From: Macrocybe gigantea
Lineage: Eukaryota; Basidiomycota; Agaricomycetes; Agaricales; Callistosporiaceae
NCBI GenBank assembly: GCA_011319805.1
Contig: SJRY01000080.1
Coordinates: forward strand, 310,001 to 374,000
Direction of reading: 5' to 3'
Length of the DNA stretch: 64,000 bases
Shown here: positions 1 to 11,576 of the stretch, piece by piece
How the letters are laid out: every line of letters begins with the position of its first letter
Position numbering within the stretch: the stretch's first letter is position 1
Program-made: the position numbers and the translations under genes
Notes under the pieces: model-generated
The model's database searches: none
Told to the model about the DNA's origin: nothing
Seen by the model: only the letters and a program-made list of their open reading frames with translations

Positions 1-1315
1 CAGCGAAGGAAGGATTTACTGACTGCATCTTTTCCAGATTCAACCGAAACTGGGCCAAGAGACGCGAGGGTTGCTCAAGGGACTTCACGTTGCCAGACCC
101 AGCATCGTCTATGACAATGGGATGTGTTGCCGAGCATCCAGGGTGAGAACCGGATTGGTCCAATTTTTTACCCCAGGCGCCGGCATCAGATGGACCTGAT
201 TGGAACAGCGTTATAGCTGCATCTCTCGTTGCATTGTTGTACGTGCTATTTCTTGTTATGAAAGCGCAACGCAAGTGCAAAATTCGACTTACCGTGACGG
301 ATCAAAGCAGAGAAGATAGATCGTACCCTTCTTAGAGACTTCGTATCCTACGATTGTCACTGAATGCCCCTTATACTGGAGGATGAGGGGCATCCGGTCC
401 GTGACCACTATAGGCGACGCGCCAATAAGAGCATCCAGTTTATTGCTAGGTGAAGTCGCCAGAGCTTTCGGGGAAAAATAGCTGACCACCCAGTTTATCA
501 CCACTTTCGCCCCTGTGCAAACTCTCAAATAACGCGAGATGGCAATACAGGGACGCAATACCTCGTGGCTTGTCCTGAAGGTCGAAATCTGCTAGTTCGA
601 CACTTATCTGGCATGAGATAGTGAATCAAGGATGCATATGGCCACAAGCTCACGGTATGCCTCGCCAAGACAGGGCCACCCAAAGATCTTGCGAGGTCGC
701 TAAGATGGTAGGTCCAGTCGATTCGGATTCTGCGTACCTGACGCACCGACCCATTTCTTCGTGCCCACCAGCCTCCTCAGCTCTGTAGAGCCCTCAACAT
801 CAAAGCCTTGTAAAGCGAAAAGCAATGAGCTGAACTGTGTTTGATAGGGGAAATAGAGAGAATAATGCTCACCGGCTTTCCAAGCATTTTCTATCCAAAC
901 TTGGAGGTTTCTAATTCCGGGACCAATGGGATGGTCGAGGAGCGGAAAATATAGTGGCTGAAATTGCTGGTCCATGAGGGCTGCACAAGCCATCAAGAAA
1001 TTCCGGTAACTATCAAAATTGAGAGACAAGAATTGCTGATATTTCCTTGATGCGTACCCACAGCCCCATCCAGCGTCCCAAAATTCCCTCCCTATGTGGA
1101 CTGTTCTCTCATAGCAGAGGACCGCGCGACTGGTTGAACCTTGCTTTTGTGCTTTCAAAAGGAACTTTTTTAAAAGCAGAATAAGGCCTAGCAATACGGT
1201 TCTTAGTACTGGCGTTTGGTTTATCATGAGATGACGTGCCTGGGGTATAGTTCGAAGGAGGCGGACCCGTTAAAGCAGCATGCCAAAAAGTGTCATTTTC
1301 TTTCAGTGAATGCAT
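1..1315 (-). CDS. C78-family cysteine peptidase (ZUFSP/UFSP-like), 3' end off the window
   Basis: Peptidase C78 enzymes cleave ubiquitin-like or polyubiquitin chains. The spliced protein carries the Cys motif GWGCGYRNFLMACAALMDQ (about 1080-960), the segment GTKKWVGAS, and a later exon with the His motif LQYKGHSVTIVGYE followed by CFDPSR (about 380-290). These fit the catalytic Cys, His and Asp of the ZUFSP branch. A further exon (about 220-20) contains LLAQFRLNLEKMQ, matching the family C-terminal region, and ends at a probable donor near position 14, so the last exon lies to the left of the window. The first ATG at 1315 gives a short N-terminus (MHSLKENDTFWHAALTG) joined through a proposed GC-AG intron (1239-1188). 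No zinc finger is visible, although ZUFSP often has them, and an upstream exon cannot be excluded. Family assignment is firm; substrate (Ufm1 or K63-ubiquitin) is unknown. Confidence 0.82.
1010..1057 (-). other. 48-nt frame-preserving intron inside the C78 catalytic motif
   Basis: The genomic frame reads GWGCG, then 16 extra codons, then YRNF. On the minus strand the insert begins GTACGC and ends GATAG. Removing it restores the canonical GWGCGYRNF. It is a multiple of three without a stop, so unspliced RNA would still encode protein, with 16 residues inserted two positions after the catalytic cysteine. Confidence 0.85.
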
Positions 1316-1463
1316 GGCTTTCGCTCAAGTACTTGGAGGCTGGCATGATATCGTGAGTCTCACGTGGTCGAGACATCCATAAGCGGCAAGTCATACTTGA
1401 GCGACGCGTGTCCTCTTCCAAAAGTCTCAATAATCTTTCGTGTAATCCTCTTTCTGTTGCGCG
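1316..1463. promoter_or_regulatory. Divergent intergenic region, C78 peptidase / proteasome alpha-4
   Basis: These 148 bp separate the two presumed start codons, so both promoters must lie here or extend into the 5' ends. A CACGTG E-box-like palindrome is at 1361-1366. No clear TATA box was seen. The pairing of a proteasome subunit with a ubiquitin-like-modifier peptidase is suggestive, but there is no direct evidence of co-regulation. Confidence 0.45.
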
Positions 1464-2721
1464 ATGTCGAGGTCCTACGATCGTGGTAGGTCCTGTTTTG
1501 TCACATATTCAGTATCAGCGCGAACTTGCTCATTGTCTCCACAGCTCTCACCGTATTTTCTCCCGATGGGCATTTATTTCAGGCAAGGATCGGCCCTTCC
1601 ATCGAGCCGTACAATGTTCGTGAATTTGAATTCTCAACAGGTTGAATATGCGCTCGAAGCCGTACGAAAAGGAACTTGCGCTGTGGGTGCTATGTGGCTT
1701 CCGATCTTGAGACTTTTGCTCACATCATGGATCTTCAGGTCGGTGTTCGAGGAAAGGACGTAGTAGTCTTGGGGGTTGAAAAGAAGTCGATCCTCCAATT
1801 GCAGGATCCGCGTACGGTCAGAAAAGTTGTCATGCTAGATGATCACGTTTGTCTAGCTTTCGCGGGTACGCCATCATTGCATTTTACTTCACAACCAGGA
1901 TTCACTCGCATGCGCATTTCTCAGGATTAACCGCAGATGGGCGCGTGCTCATTGATAAGGCGCGAATAGAATGTCAAAGCCATCGGTTAACTGTTGAGGA
2001 CCCTGTTACGGTCGAATATATCACCCGTCACATTGCTGGTATACAACAGGTTTGTAGAACACAACGACGACTGCCATCGAATGGGCTCATCTACCTATTT
2101 CAGAGGTACACACAATCTGGAGGCGTCAGACCGTTTGGAATCTCAACTTTAATCGTCGGATTTGATCCAAATGACACGCAGCCACGCCTCTACCAGACAG
2201 AACCTAGCGGTATCTACAGCGCTTGGAAGGTAAGAGCCGCTGGCCCCGTCAATCACGGAACATAAATAATTCCTTCGCAAGGCCAATGCCATTGGACGGT
2301 CATCAAAGACAGTTCGCGAGTTTTTGGAGAAGAACCACAAGGACGACCTGTCACGAGAAGAAAGCATTAAACTAACCGTAAAAAGTCTCCTAGAGGTAGT
2401 GCAGACGGGAGCGAAAAATATCGAGATAACTGTCATGGAGAGTTATGGCAAAGTCACAGTGCGTGTTTGCTATTTCGTATCACAGAATCGACCGCTGAGC
2501 TTGATTCTGATAGAATCTTGAATTGTCGGAAATTGAAGGGATCGTATCCGAGATAGAAAAAGAGAAAGAAGCTGGTATGTCTTCGAACCTCCTACGATGT
2601 GACACATTATAACATACTGTACCGACCAGATGCTGAGAGGAAGAGATCTCGTCTTGCTGCGACTGCTGCTGGGCAAGCCGCCATGACAGCGCGTGTCGGA
2701 GAAACTGAAGGGTCTTCGTGA
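1464..2721 (+). CDS. PRE6: 20S proteasome subunit alpha-4 (PSMA7/Pre6 type)
   Basis: This is a structural subunit of the alpha ring of the 20S proteasome. Nine exons give a protein starting [20 protein letters not shown], the alpha-subunit signature, followed by [52 protein letters not shown] and a charged tail ending GETEGSS. Inferred introns are 1486-1544, 1583-1640, 1683-1738, 1866-1924, 2050-2103, 2230-2281, 2459-2513 and 2575-2629, all 52-59 nt. Exon 1 is only 22 nt and exon 2 is 38 nt. Intron 2 has a GC donor. The [19 protein letters not shown] segment and the long Lys/Glu-rich C-terminus fit alpha-4 rather than other alpha subunits. No key motif is missing. Confidence 0.95.
1583..1640 (+). 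other. GC-AG intron in the alpha-4 gene
   Basis: Exon 2 ends in the codons for HLFQ (CAG) and the next bases are GCAAGG; exon 3 begins GTTGAATATG (VEY) after CAACAG. The protein is invariant across this junction (HLFQVEYA), and no GT occurs where a donor would keep the frame, so the donor must be GC. Confidence 0.9.
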
Positions 2722-2920
2722 TTCGTTGCAATCGAACGTCATTCAAGTTTTTCCCGTGTCTGGGGTAGCCCATGTCACACTCCTCCACGTTCAAGATACG
2801 TATTTCTGACGTGTTCGCTGTGGTTACCGTATATAAAGCTGTACGATAGAGATAGGAGAACCTATATCTTCTGCTTGTCAGATCCCCCAAAACCAAACAG
2901 ATTACATCAGCGGCGATAGC

Positions 2921-5900
2921 ATGGATATCTTGGTAGACAAGTTCATGCTGCTATACTCCTTGATGGCTTCGTCAGGGCAGGTATCGTCAAGCCGCAATTC
3001 CGTCTCAAAGGAACATGTCCTGTATTCCGAAATTTTGTCTGTCACGTCCGCGATGCGGAAAAACTCTCGTTGGGCTTCCTCGACCCACGTCATGAGCGCG
3101 AAAGACTTGGCTTTGGGCAGCAGCCTGGGTTTGAGGATCTCGACTTCATATTCTACCCTTCAGTCATCAGCCAGGGGATAAACAAAGAGGCAGAGCTCAT
3201 GAACGGTTTTCAGGAACTTAAAAAGATATTAAGGGACGTGGAGGGTACGTCGACAACTTCGCTTGCTACGTCTGTTCTGAAGCTCACCAATCCTGCAGAC
3301 ATCAGCACGCTCGAACTGCCTGTAATTTTAGCTCCATTCTTCGCTATCATACGATCCCCACTATCCACAGGTCCCATAACCTCTGCGGCCTTGTCCGCAC
3401 TGCACAATTTGTTCGTATCCGAAATCATATCCACGGAGTCCTTGGCTCTGGATCTTGCGCTAGCAGAACTGAGTAGCACGGTATCCCACTGCAAATTTGA
3501 AGCAAGCGATTCATCTGGAGATGAAGTCGTGCTACTGAAGATTATGAACGTGATTGACGATTGCCTGTGCGGAAATGTAGGGGACGTGCTTGGCGACATT
3601 GAAGTGTGCGAGATGCTCGAAACGGTCTTGACGACGTGTTGCCAGATTCGCTTGAGTGGTAAGCGGCTCTCTAAATGAGCTTCTGTCGACTCATCGTGTT
3701 GTCAGAAACTCTCAGGCGATCGGCGGAAGGCACCATGCACGCTTTGGTTCGCAAAGTCTTTTTCAGGCTCCATCATCTGGATCCTGAAGTTGAAGAAGAA
3801 AGACTAAGACAAGGCGAAGAAGATGTCGGAGAGAGCGAGATCAAAATGGCCTTGCCTTCGTCAGATCCGATTAATGTGGCATCAATGGAAGAAGCGGCCT
3901 CGCAAGATGGCGAGCCTCCCAGTGTAAGAACCCCGACGACGCCCAGTTCCGAACGCCTTCAATGTGTGTTATTTGCCCCATATTTTTTGCGATGACGGAA
4001 CCAACCACTATTCACAGACGGCCTGCCATCCATCCTTGAATTGTTACGCGTCCTTGTCAATGTCTTGGATCCAAGTGATCAACAACACACGGACTCCACG
4101 AGACTCATCGCGCTTGGAATCTTGAATGCTGCATTTGAGGAAGCGGGTCCTCTAATTCCATCGTTTCCGTCACTCGCAAATATTGTTCTCGACTCTGGTT
4201 GTAAATACCTGCTCCAACTCGCACGTTCCGAAAATATCACCCTTCTGCATTCCAGTTTGCGCACAATTTCGTCCGTGATAGATACCATGCGCCCTCATCT
4301 CAAGTTGCAACAAGAGCTCTTCTTGGCATTCACAATAGACAGGTTGGCCCCACCCACTTTCCAAGAAAAGGGAACAAAGAAGGCAATAACCCAACCTGCG
4401 ACGCCTCGATCTGGCACTCCTCTCCTACATTCCGACGACAGAGACAAGGATTCCGATGGTGGCACTGGGACGATCACACCTTCGCGTATCCTGGTTGCTC
4501 CCGCCAAAGGAGAAACACGGAGCCTGTTTCTCGAAACCTTGGGTCTCATATCCCGTCATCCGAGCTTCATGGTCGATCTATACGCAAATTATGATTGCGA
4601 TGTCAATTGCGAGAATCTCTTCCAGCGTCTCATGGACTTTTTGACAAAGGTGCGCAGTCTTCTTTTTCTCGACTACGCATGACATCGTCTCATTTGTGCA
4701 GACGGTCTATACCCAAGAACAAATCCAAGAAGATGCACAACAGAGAAATGCACAGTACCTCTGCCTAGACCTACTCCTGGCTTTTGTTAATGACATGGCT
4801 TTGAGAATCGAGGGTGTTGGTATAGTTCACCACGTCAACGTTACCGCGCGTACTGAGTCTTCTCATTTGTTTAGTCATCGGAACTATGGCCGTCGGTATG
4901 TGACGCTCTTGTGCCGGGCGCGTCTTGTTTCATGGACTCTTGACAGAACTTCCAATCAATAATGTCCTTGTTGCAAGCAAAATCACAGAAACAATTGATC
5001 CTGGCTGCTGCTGCTCGCTTTAACAACAAACCCAAAGCAGGACTGGCCTTCTTGGAGGAGAACCAGCTGATTTACGCTGACCTTTCTTCAACTGTTTCCA
5101 AAGCTGAGAGTCTTGCCAGATTTTTGAAAGGTTGCACAAGGCTAGACAAACGCTTACTTGGGGATTTCATATCCAAGCCGGATAACATCGACATCTTGAA
5201 GGCATTCATCGAGCTTTTCGATTTCAAAGGGGTCTGTTCCTCTCGCACCCATGCGTAATCATGTCCTTATACTGACTTCATTTTAAGAAACCTATTGCAG
5301 ATGCCATGCGCGAGCTTCTAGAGACCTTCCGACTTCCTGGAGAGGCACAACAAATATCCCGCATCACGGAGACGTTTGCGTCAATTTACTTCGCTGCTGG
5401 ACCAGGTGGCTATAATAAGCTGGCATTCGTGGTTGTTGGTGTACTAAGTCAAACCTGCTAGATGAAATCAAAAGCGAGGATGCAGTTTATGTCTTGGCTT
5501 ATTCTGTCATCCTGTTAAACACTGATTTACATAACCCCCAAATCCGGGTACGTGGAAACATCGATTCTATAATAAAAACGCTGACCAGTTGTCTTATCCC
5601 GGCAAATAGAAGCGGATGACCATTGAAGATTACAGGAAGAATCTGAGAGGTGTCAATGACGGGTCAGATTTCTCTTCTGAATTTCTGGTGAGCATTTCGC
5701 CATAGTTTTCACACGGAGTTCTCGGAGTTAAACATGCAAATTAGCAAACCATCTATGATTCTATACGCAAACGAGAAATCGTCATGCCGGAGGAACATAC
5801 AGGCCAGCTCGGGTTTGAGTACGCTTGGAAGGAGTTGCTTGCACGTTCACGCCAGGCTGGTGCGCACACCAACAACTACTTCACATTGGCGCTATATGAC

Positions 5901-8439
5901 TCCATTCCCAAGGTAAATTCATGATGTGCAACACCTCTGCCTTTGACAAAGAAATGTTCAAAGCCACTTGGAAACCTGTTATCTCAACGATCGCATATGC
6001 TTTCATCACATTTGAAGAAGAGTATATTATTCAGCGGGCCATAGCCGGATTCCGGCAATGCGCAACGCTTGCACGACATTTCGATCTGCCTGATGTCTTT
6101 GACTTTGTCGTTGTGTCACTCTCGCAAGCCACCACCCTGCTTTCGGACTCTCTTCCTTCCCAAGTACCCAACTATCCTGTTGTCGAAGTAGAGGGCCAAT
6201 CGGTCACCGTCTCCAATCTGTCCGTGAAGTTTGGCACAAATTTCAAGGGACAGTTGGCAGCGGTTGTGCTCTTCAATATCGTAAACGGGAACGGAAACGC
6301 TTTACGTGATGGCTGGACACAGGTGAATAAGCTGTGTAAACCCTTGATTTCACGCTTAGCAATTGCAGATCTTCGAAATGTTCCAAAACCTCTTCCTTCA
6401 CTCTTTGTTGCCGACAAGGATGCTCCAAATGGAAGATTTCCTTGGAGGGGTTTCTATGATACCACTTCGTGGGACGCAACCTCAACGTGCAGTCGCAAGA
6501 GGCGACGGTGGACTACTATCTGCATTGTCTTCATATCTGATGACGCCATATAGTAGTAGCTCGGAAAATCTAGTGCCTGAGGCAACGGAGACCGATGTGG
6601 AGAACACGCTTTGTACCATTGATTGCATCTCATCTTGCCGCTTGGATGAGCTATACAGTCAGATCATGTGAGTCATGTGAATCTCCTTTGGCCTCGCTAT
6701 ACCTACCTAGATTCATCAGGCAGCTTGACCTCGATCCTCTTGTTGCTGCCGTTCGTTCACTCGAGGCCCTGGCTCACGAAAGGACTGTTGCTCGACTGAA
6801 GCAGGAATACGACGATGCCCCCACTACTCAAGATGAGCATTTCTCCTCAATTCCTTACGATCCAGCTTCTGTGTTTCTACTGGAGACCATGATAAGTATC
6901 CTATGCCAAGCGCCTCAACATATTGAGGACCTATGGTGTGTTGTGGTGTTCAGCGGTTGCTTAGGAGCTTATTGACATTTAACAAGGCCCGTCGTATTTG
7001 AGCATCTATCTGCACTACTCTCCTCGTCGACGCGATATAGTGTGCTTCTTATAGAACGTGCTGTAGTTGGCCTATTGCGGCTCTGTCTCATTCTTGCCCA
7101 GAAGGTGTGTCAAATGATTCAACTATATACAAACTAAAGCAGTATTTTTACAGCCATCCCTTCGAGACCAAGTATACGTATCATTTGATCTCTTATCTGG
7201 ATTGCCCGCTTCCATTGCCACTTCTGTAGGAGAACAAGTAGTGGCTGGATTGATGCTTATTATCCAGAAACACAGGGGCATTATAAAGTACGCTCTGTGG
7301 GCCTTGCATGTTCCTTCGTCTGACCGATGGTGAGCAGATCCCAGACCGAGTGGAACCTGGTCTTCGCACTTGTCCGCTCCACATTGCCTCATCCGGAGGC
7401 AGCGCGTATATCTTTCGACCTCATATCCAATCTCCTGGCTGATGGACCCACCCAAGCCGTCACCCTTGAGAATTTTGGAGGTTTAATAATGCTCTTGGAC
7501 GACTTTGCTACCATAGCCGGAATCTCTGCGGAAAGCAAACGGCCTAAGGGGCGCAGTGTTGAACTGCCTACATCTTCGAAGTCAGCAGGACTGCTTAGTA
7601 TCTTCCCTTCTTTGGACTAATTTGCGAGAAGTTCCGTCCAGGTTGCGAGGGGCAAGAAAGCTGTTGACCTGTTGGCCCTTCTTTACAAGCCGCTGCCCCA
7701 ACTACTGGAGAGCAGTCAGATGACAAGTATCCAAGGTGGTGTTTTGAACAAAATATGTCTTCCGAAGGCTCAATGTCTCCCAGGGTGGCGGCAGTTGTGC
7801 CTTCCTTTGCTTATCTCGTTGTCGAGGCAGTCTTCAAATGCAGCGCGAGAAGTGCGCCATAACGCCATCAGCACCCTGCAACGGATATTGCTGGGATCGG
7901 GCTCGATGTTCGATGGTGCTGATCATGCGCAGGTGGATGAAGTGTTCAATCGGGTTGTTTTCCCACTCTTGGATGAACTTTTAAAGGCGGGGACCTTTCA
8001 CCGAGATCCAGAAGGCATGCCAGAGACCCGTTTACGAGCATCCGCGTTACTATGCAAAACATTCATGCACTTTGAGGTCCGCGAAGGTCATGGCAAGGCA
8101 GACTTCCGAATTCTTTGGATACAGATCCTGGACCTGCTAGATCGGCTCATGAACATCGACAAAGGCGATCAGCTGGCAAGTGATACCTCACTTTTCGATG
8201 TGGCAGTCGTCTTATTCAAATTTCAGTATGAAGCCGTTCCCGAGTCACTCAAGAATATGTTGCTGGTGATGAATGCTGCCAGTATCCTCGTACCGACCAC
8301 ATCATTAGAAACCGATGAACGAGATGAACGCCAACGGACACTGTGGACTGCAACCCATGAAAGGATGGAAAGGTTTTTACCTGGTTTTCTGGAAGACATA
8401 ATACCACCACCTGCCCAAGGGCCTACGAGTGTGTCTTAG
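2921..8439 (+). CDS. GEA1: Sec7-domain ARF guanine-nucleotide exchange factor, Gea1/Gea2/GBF1 type
   Basis: This is a large Golgi ARF-GEF that activates Arf1 for COPI coat assembly. The N-terminal DCB region reads HVLYSEILSVTSAMRKNSRW, followed by GPITSAALSALHNLF and DEVVLLKIMNVIDDCL. The Sec7 domain spans about 4960-5700 and includes FLKGCTRLDKRLLGDFIS, AMRELLETFRLPGEAQQI, the glutamic-finger region ITETFASIYF, AVYVLAYSVILLNTDLHNPQ and MTIEDYRKNLRGVNDGSDF. C-terminal HDS regions follow, including YIIQRAIAGFRQCATLA, ENTLCTIDCISSCRLDELY and NAAREVRHNAISTLQRILLG. About 16 introns of 46-62 nt were placed, for example 3659-3705, 3964-4017, 4650-4701, 5232-5287, 5406-5461, 5548-5609, 5860-5912, 6323-6368, 6668-6719, 7288-7337, 7581-7631 and 7727-7783. 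The first junction (exon 1 ends 3128; exon 2 starts near 3188 or 3194) is uncertain. The GEA1 symbol is by class, not one-to-one orthology. Confidence 0.93.
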
Positions 8440-8487
8440 GGGTTATTTGTTTGCAGTGCATGGATATAGGATAACATTGCCAGGGCA

Positions 8488-9404
8488 TTATATACGAACC
8501 GCCAAAACCACGAGCACTAGGCACGGTGCCAGATAATATGCCAGTGTTCTTGTAACTGGATGTGTTCTTTGGACAATCCAACCAGATGACCCAGTGAGGC
8601 ATATAGCCCAGAGTAACACGGCAGCAACAAAATAGCCCGATATCCTTCCACAAGACAGCCGTCAGCCACAGCCAAGTTGAAACTTGAAGGAAAGTCGCTA
8701 CCGGTGGTAGGTTCTAAGGAGATCTTTGATTCTCCTCGATCTAGTACCACGGATGCGCCAGAGTATTTCCCCGGCAGCCATTTGCACGCAAAGCCAAAAG
8801 GCAGAGACAATGCCCAATGTCTTCAAGACGTCAGAAGAGAGGGTATGACGTGGCGAGTCCACGCACCCCATGCCAGCTAACGAAGTGCAGTTTGTTGCTG
8901 GCCTCTTTATTATAGATAATTGCCGATGTGCCCAGCAATAGAGCTGGAAGAGCCAAAAGCAACATGACGAACCGATGTCGGGTCACAGCCCTGCCAGTTA
9001 CGCGAGGACTCCTCGTCGGTGACGGTTGAATAATAAGGATGCCTAGGGTGGTGCACGTATGCACTAAGTTATGATTCCGTTGCGGAGATGTTCTGGCGCC
9101 AGGCATACCGTGGTTACTAGCACAGACATGAGCGTTTCCAGGCTAGGGTGGAAGTGGAACCACCCAAATGATGTAGAGACACCATCCACAAAAACGAGTA
9201 CACATGTAACGCTTGCTATGACCTGACAGACATAGAGGATGTAAATCAAAGCATTACGCATATAGATGCTCCAAGACACACAGCAGAAGCGGTCTAATTA
9301 CCAATTTGAATGTTAGTGGGTGCCGTGGATTCTAGGCAGAAGAAATCCGTCACCAATGCCATGTATTTAGCGAAACCATCGAGTCTTGCGGCTGCGCTGG
9401 CCAG
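8488..9404 (-). CDS. Cytochrome b561-like transmembrane protein
   Basis: Cytochrome b561 proteins are di-heme membrane electron carriers (ascorbate or ferric reductases). Spliced exons give a hydrophobic stretch VIASVTCVLVFVDGVSTSFG, then WFHFHPSLETLM, LGILIIQPSPTRSPRV, RHRFVMLLLALPALLLGTSA, YNKEASNKLHFVSWHG, LGIVSAFWLCVQMAAGEI and a C-terminus LAYYLAPCLVLVVLAVRI. The histidines in FHFHP, RHRF, LHF and SWHG, plus RTYHR, are candidate heme ligands in the expected order between helices. The stop is at 8490-8488, 48 bp from the end of the convergent ARF-GEF gene. The ATG at 9404 (MLASAAARLDGF) is the best visible start, but the first junction is uncertain. It resembles the short CYB561D-type proteins. 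Confidence 0.75.
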
Positions 9405-9700
9405 CATTACAACGGCGTATGTGTAATGTGAGCTCTGGCTGACTGGCGTACGTGCTCAGCAAAGATTGGTATCTTCGTAGCATTGACGAAAACGTTAAGA
9501 AATACATTACGGCATTGCTATCAGGAACGTAAAGCATGTCATGTAGCGGTGCGTGTGCGGGCCGGAAGGCAAAGGCATTAGAAGCAAGCTTACTTATAAC
9601 AACGGGTAAAACGTGAAATAGAGGGTAAAAGAGCCACCGAACCCTAATACGAAATCTTACATATCAGTTCAAAAGGCGCCTGATATCCAAAGGGATATAA

Positions 9701-11480
9701 TCATTCTAGATTGGGCCAGCTGCCCTCGCTTCTCCAGTTGTCGACAACTTCCTTTATCGTTTCATGGTCAAAAACTGGTCGTTTGAGCTGGTACCCAACA
9801 ATTTCCTTGACCTTGGCATTATTGAATGCGACGGTGTGTTTTTCCAGGGTGTACTCATCCATGTAGGCAGAAAGGGGAGTATTGGGAACTGGGGGGTTCG
9901 ACTTTTCGACCATTTCCGTCCAGCCTCCGACATGATGTTCGTTGATCTCCTCAATCGTATCTTTCAACTGACGATTACATATGAGCCTATGTAAAACGTC
10001 GAAGAATGTGTTCAAAACAGACCTTGAGTATTGTGCTTTCGGCGAGAGAGAAAAATTCGAATGTCGTCCCAAAGAATGACGTGACGGTCTGGCCTATACT
10101 GAGAAGTGTGCTTTTGGAGTCATCGACCTGAGGACCTCATCAACTTTTGATCTTGAAGTGAATGATCGGATTTACCAGATTAAACACGGGAGCAATCAGT
10201 TTCTTGTCGTGAGGTGGCATGCCCTCGACTTCCTTAACCATCTTCTTGTCATTGTGGAAGACAATCTCTTCACCAGCGAGCGAATTTCCTGGCTGCCGAC
10301 CCAGCTTAGCCATCCACTGAGCACAAGCCCAAGCTGCGCCCGCGACATCATCGATGTGGACAGTGTTGTTGGCATTTTTGCCAGGTGACCACCTAACAAA
10401 CCATACCATTCGGTCGATTGAGTAACGTATAGGCTTGGGGACTAACATGGATTTCATAGGTTTCTTGAGATAGCCGTAGACCGATGCTACTATTATTGCC
10501 GTCGCCACTAGGGGGAGAAAATCAGACGATAAGCATCTAATCTTCTAGCAAAGCTATACCAATCCCGTAATTCGTGTATGGACCATAGACAAACCCGATG
10601 CGCAGAATGACGAGATTTAGGCTAATTGTACGGTGAGCCGACGAACGAAGATGAAGAGGTATGGGGGTACCCATCAATCGCAGCCAACATGCGCAGCGTT
10701 TCGTGCCACCAGATGCCAACAGTGCCAACAGGTTTGATATCCTCTTTCTCATCATGAGAGGCCTTGTTCGAGGACGATGTCTCGTAGAATGGTTGCTGGA
10801 TTCGGACGTATGCCTTGACCTTGCGTTTGCCGGCTTCAAGGCCAATGAACCGTGCGACATTACAAGTGGTATTGATTTGGATCTAGGGAATGCTCAGAAC
10901 ATACAGCGACGCATTCGAAGGGGAGTGTACCAATTCGGTCCGATCTTGCCTCACTTCACCGGTGAAGTCGAATACGTAGTCGTACGGAGCCTGTCCTTCT
11001 GGAGGATCGAAAACCGCGGCAACAATGGCTGGGTAACGGTCAACAGACGCGCTGGAGAGACGATGGATGGGACGCACATTGGACGGTTAAATTGGCCTGC
11101 CGATACTCCACCTCTGGTTTAGCGAGCACCTTTGGAAACTCGTCCCCGATATACCTATAAAGTCGCAATATAGGGTCTATCCGATGCGCAGGAAGGTTAG
11201 TAAACCTACGTTGTTGCCGGTGCAACAGAGTACTTGTCCACGATGCGCAGATGCTACATGGCAATGAATGAGTTACACGGCTTTACAATGAATCAGGATT
11301 CGTACCGATACCGAGGCATCACCTTCCACAGGAACCAAAAATGTGGCCAAGGCGCGGGAACAGGTATTGAGCCCGCCTGTGAGATGGCATTGGGTTATTC
11401 AGATCTCCTTCAATGAAGAGGAGATAAGCAGACAGCTAACCAAGGATGAGGACATTCGGTTTCTGAGGGCTGCCTGCCAT
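9701..11480 (-). CDS. NAD(P)-binding extended short-chain dehydrogenase / epimerase-like protein
   Basis: Exon 1 (MAGSPQKPNVLILG) joins an exon beginning GLNTCSRALATFLVPVEG, giving LGGLNTCSRALA in place of the usual GxxGxxG nucleotide motif. It continues HLRIVDKYSVAPATTYIGDE, an acidic residue after beta-2 that suggests NAD preference, and then DYVFDFTGEVRQDRTE. A later exon reads MRIGFVYGPYTNYGI and is followed by NTVHIDDVAGAAWACAQWMA. The C-terminus is EEINEHHVGGWTEMVEKSN through GSWPNLE. This matches a conserved fungal SDR group whose substrate I do not know; the C-terminal block is very fungus-specific. The stop is 9703-9701. The gene is tandem with the dehydrogenase gene to its right (97 bp gap). 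Confidence 0.78.
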
Positions 11481-11576
11481 TGTAATTGGAGCACTGAACT
11501 GAGTTGATCAACGCCAGTCATGATAATCGATTATGTAATCTCAGACGGAATCTTTTTCAACATTGCGTCTCTACTC

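Noticed and set aside
5881..5935. An exon of the ARF-GEF reading HTNNYFTLALYDSIPK
   Set aside because: The reading is open but is intron sequence: a GTGCGC donor after RSRQAG and an AAG acceptor before KFMMCNTS give the family-consistent junction.
10661..11122. Plus-strand open frame of 153 codons
   Set aside because: Antisense to the SDR gene, whose minus-strand exons carry conserved motifs.
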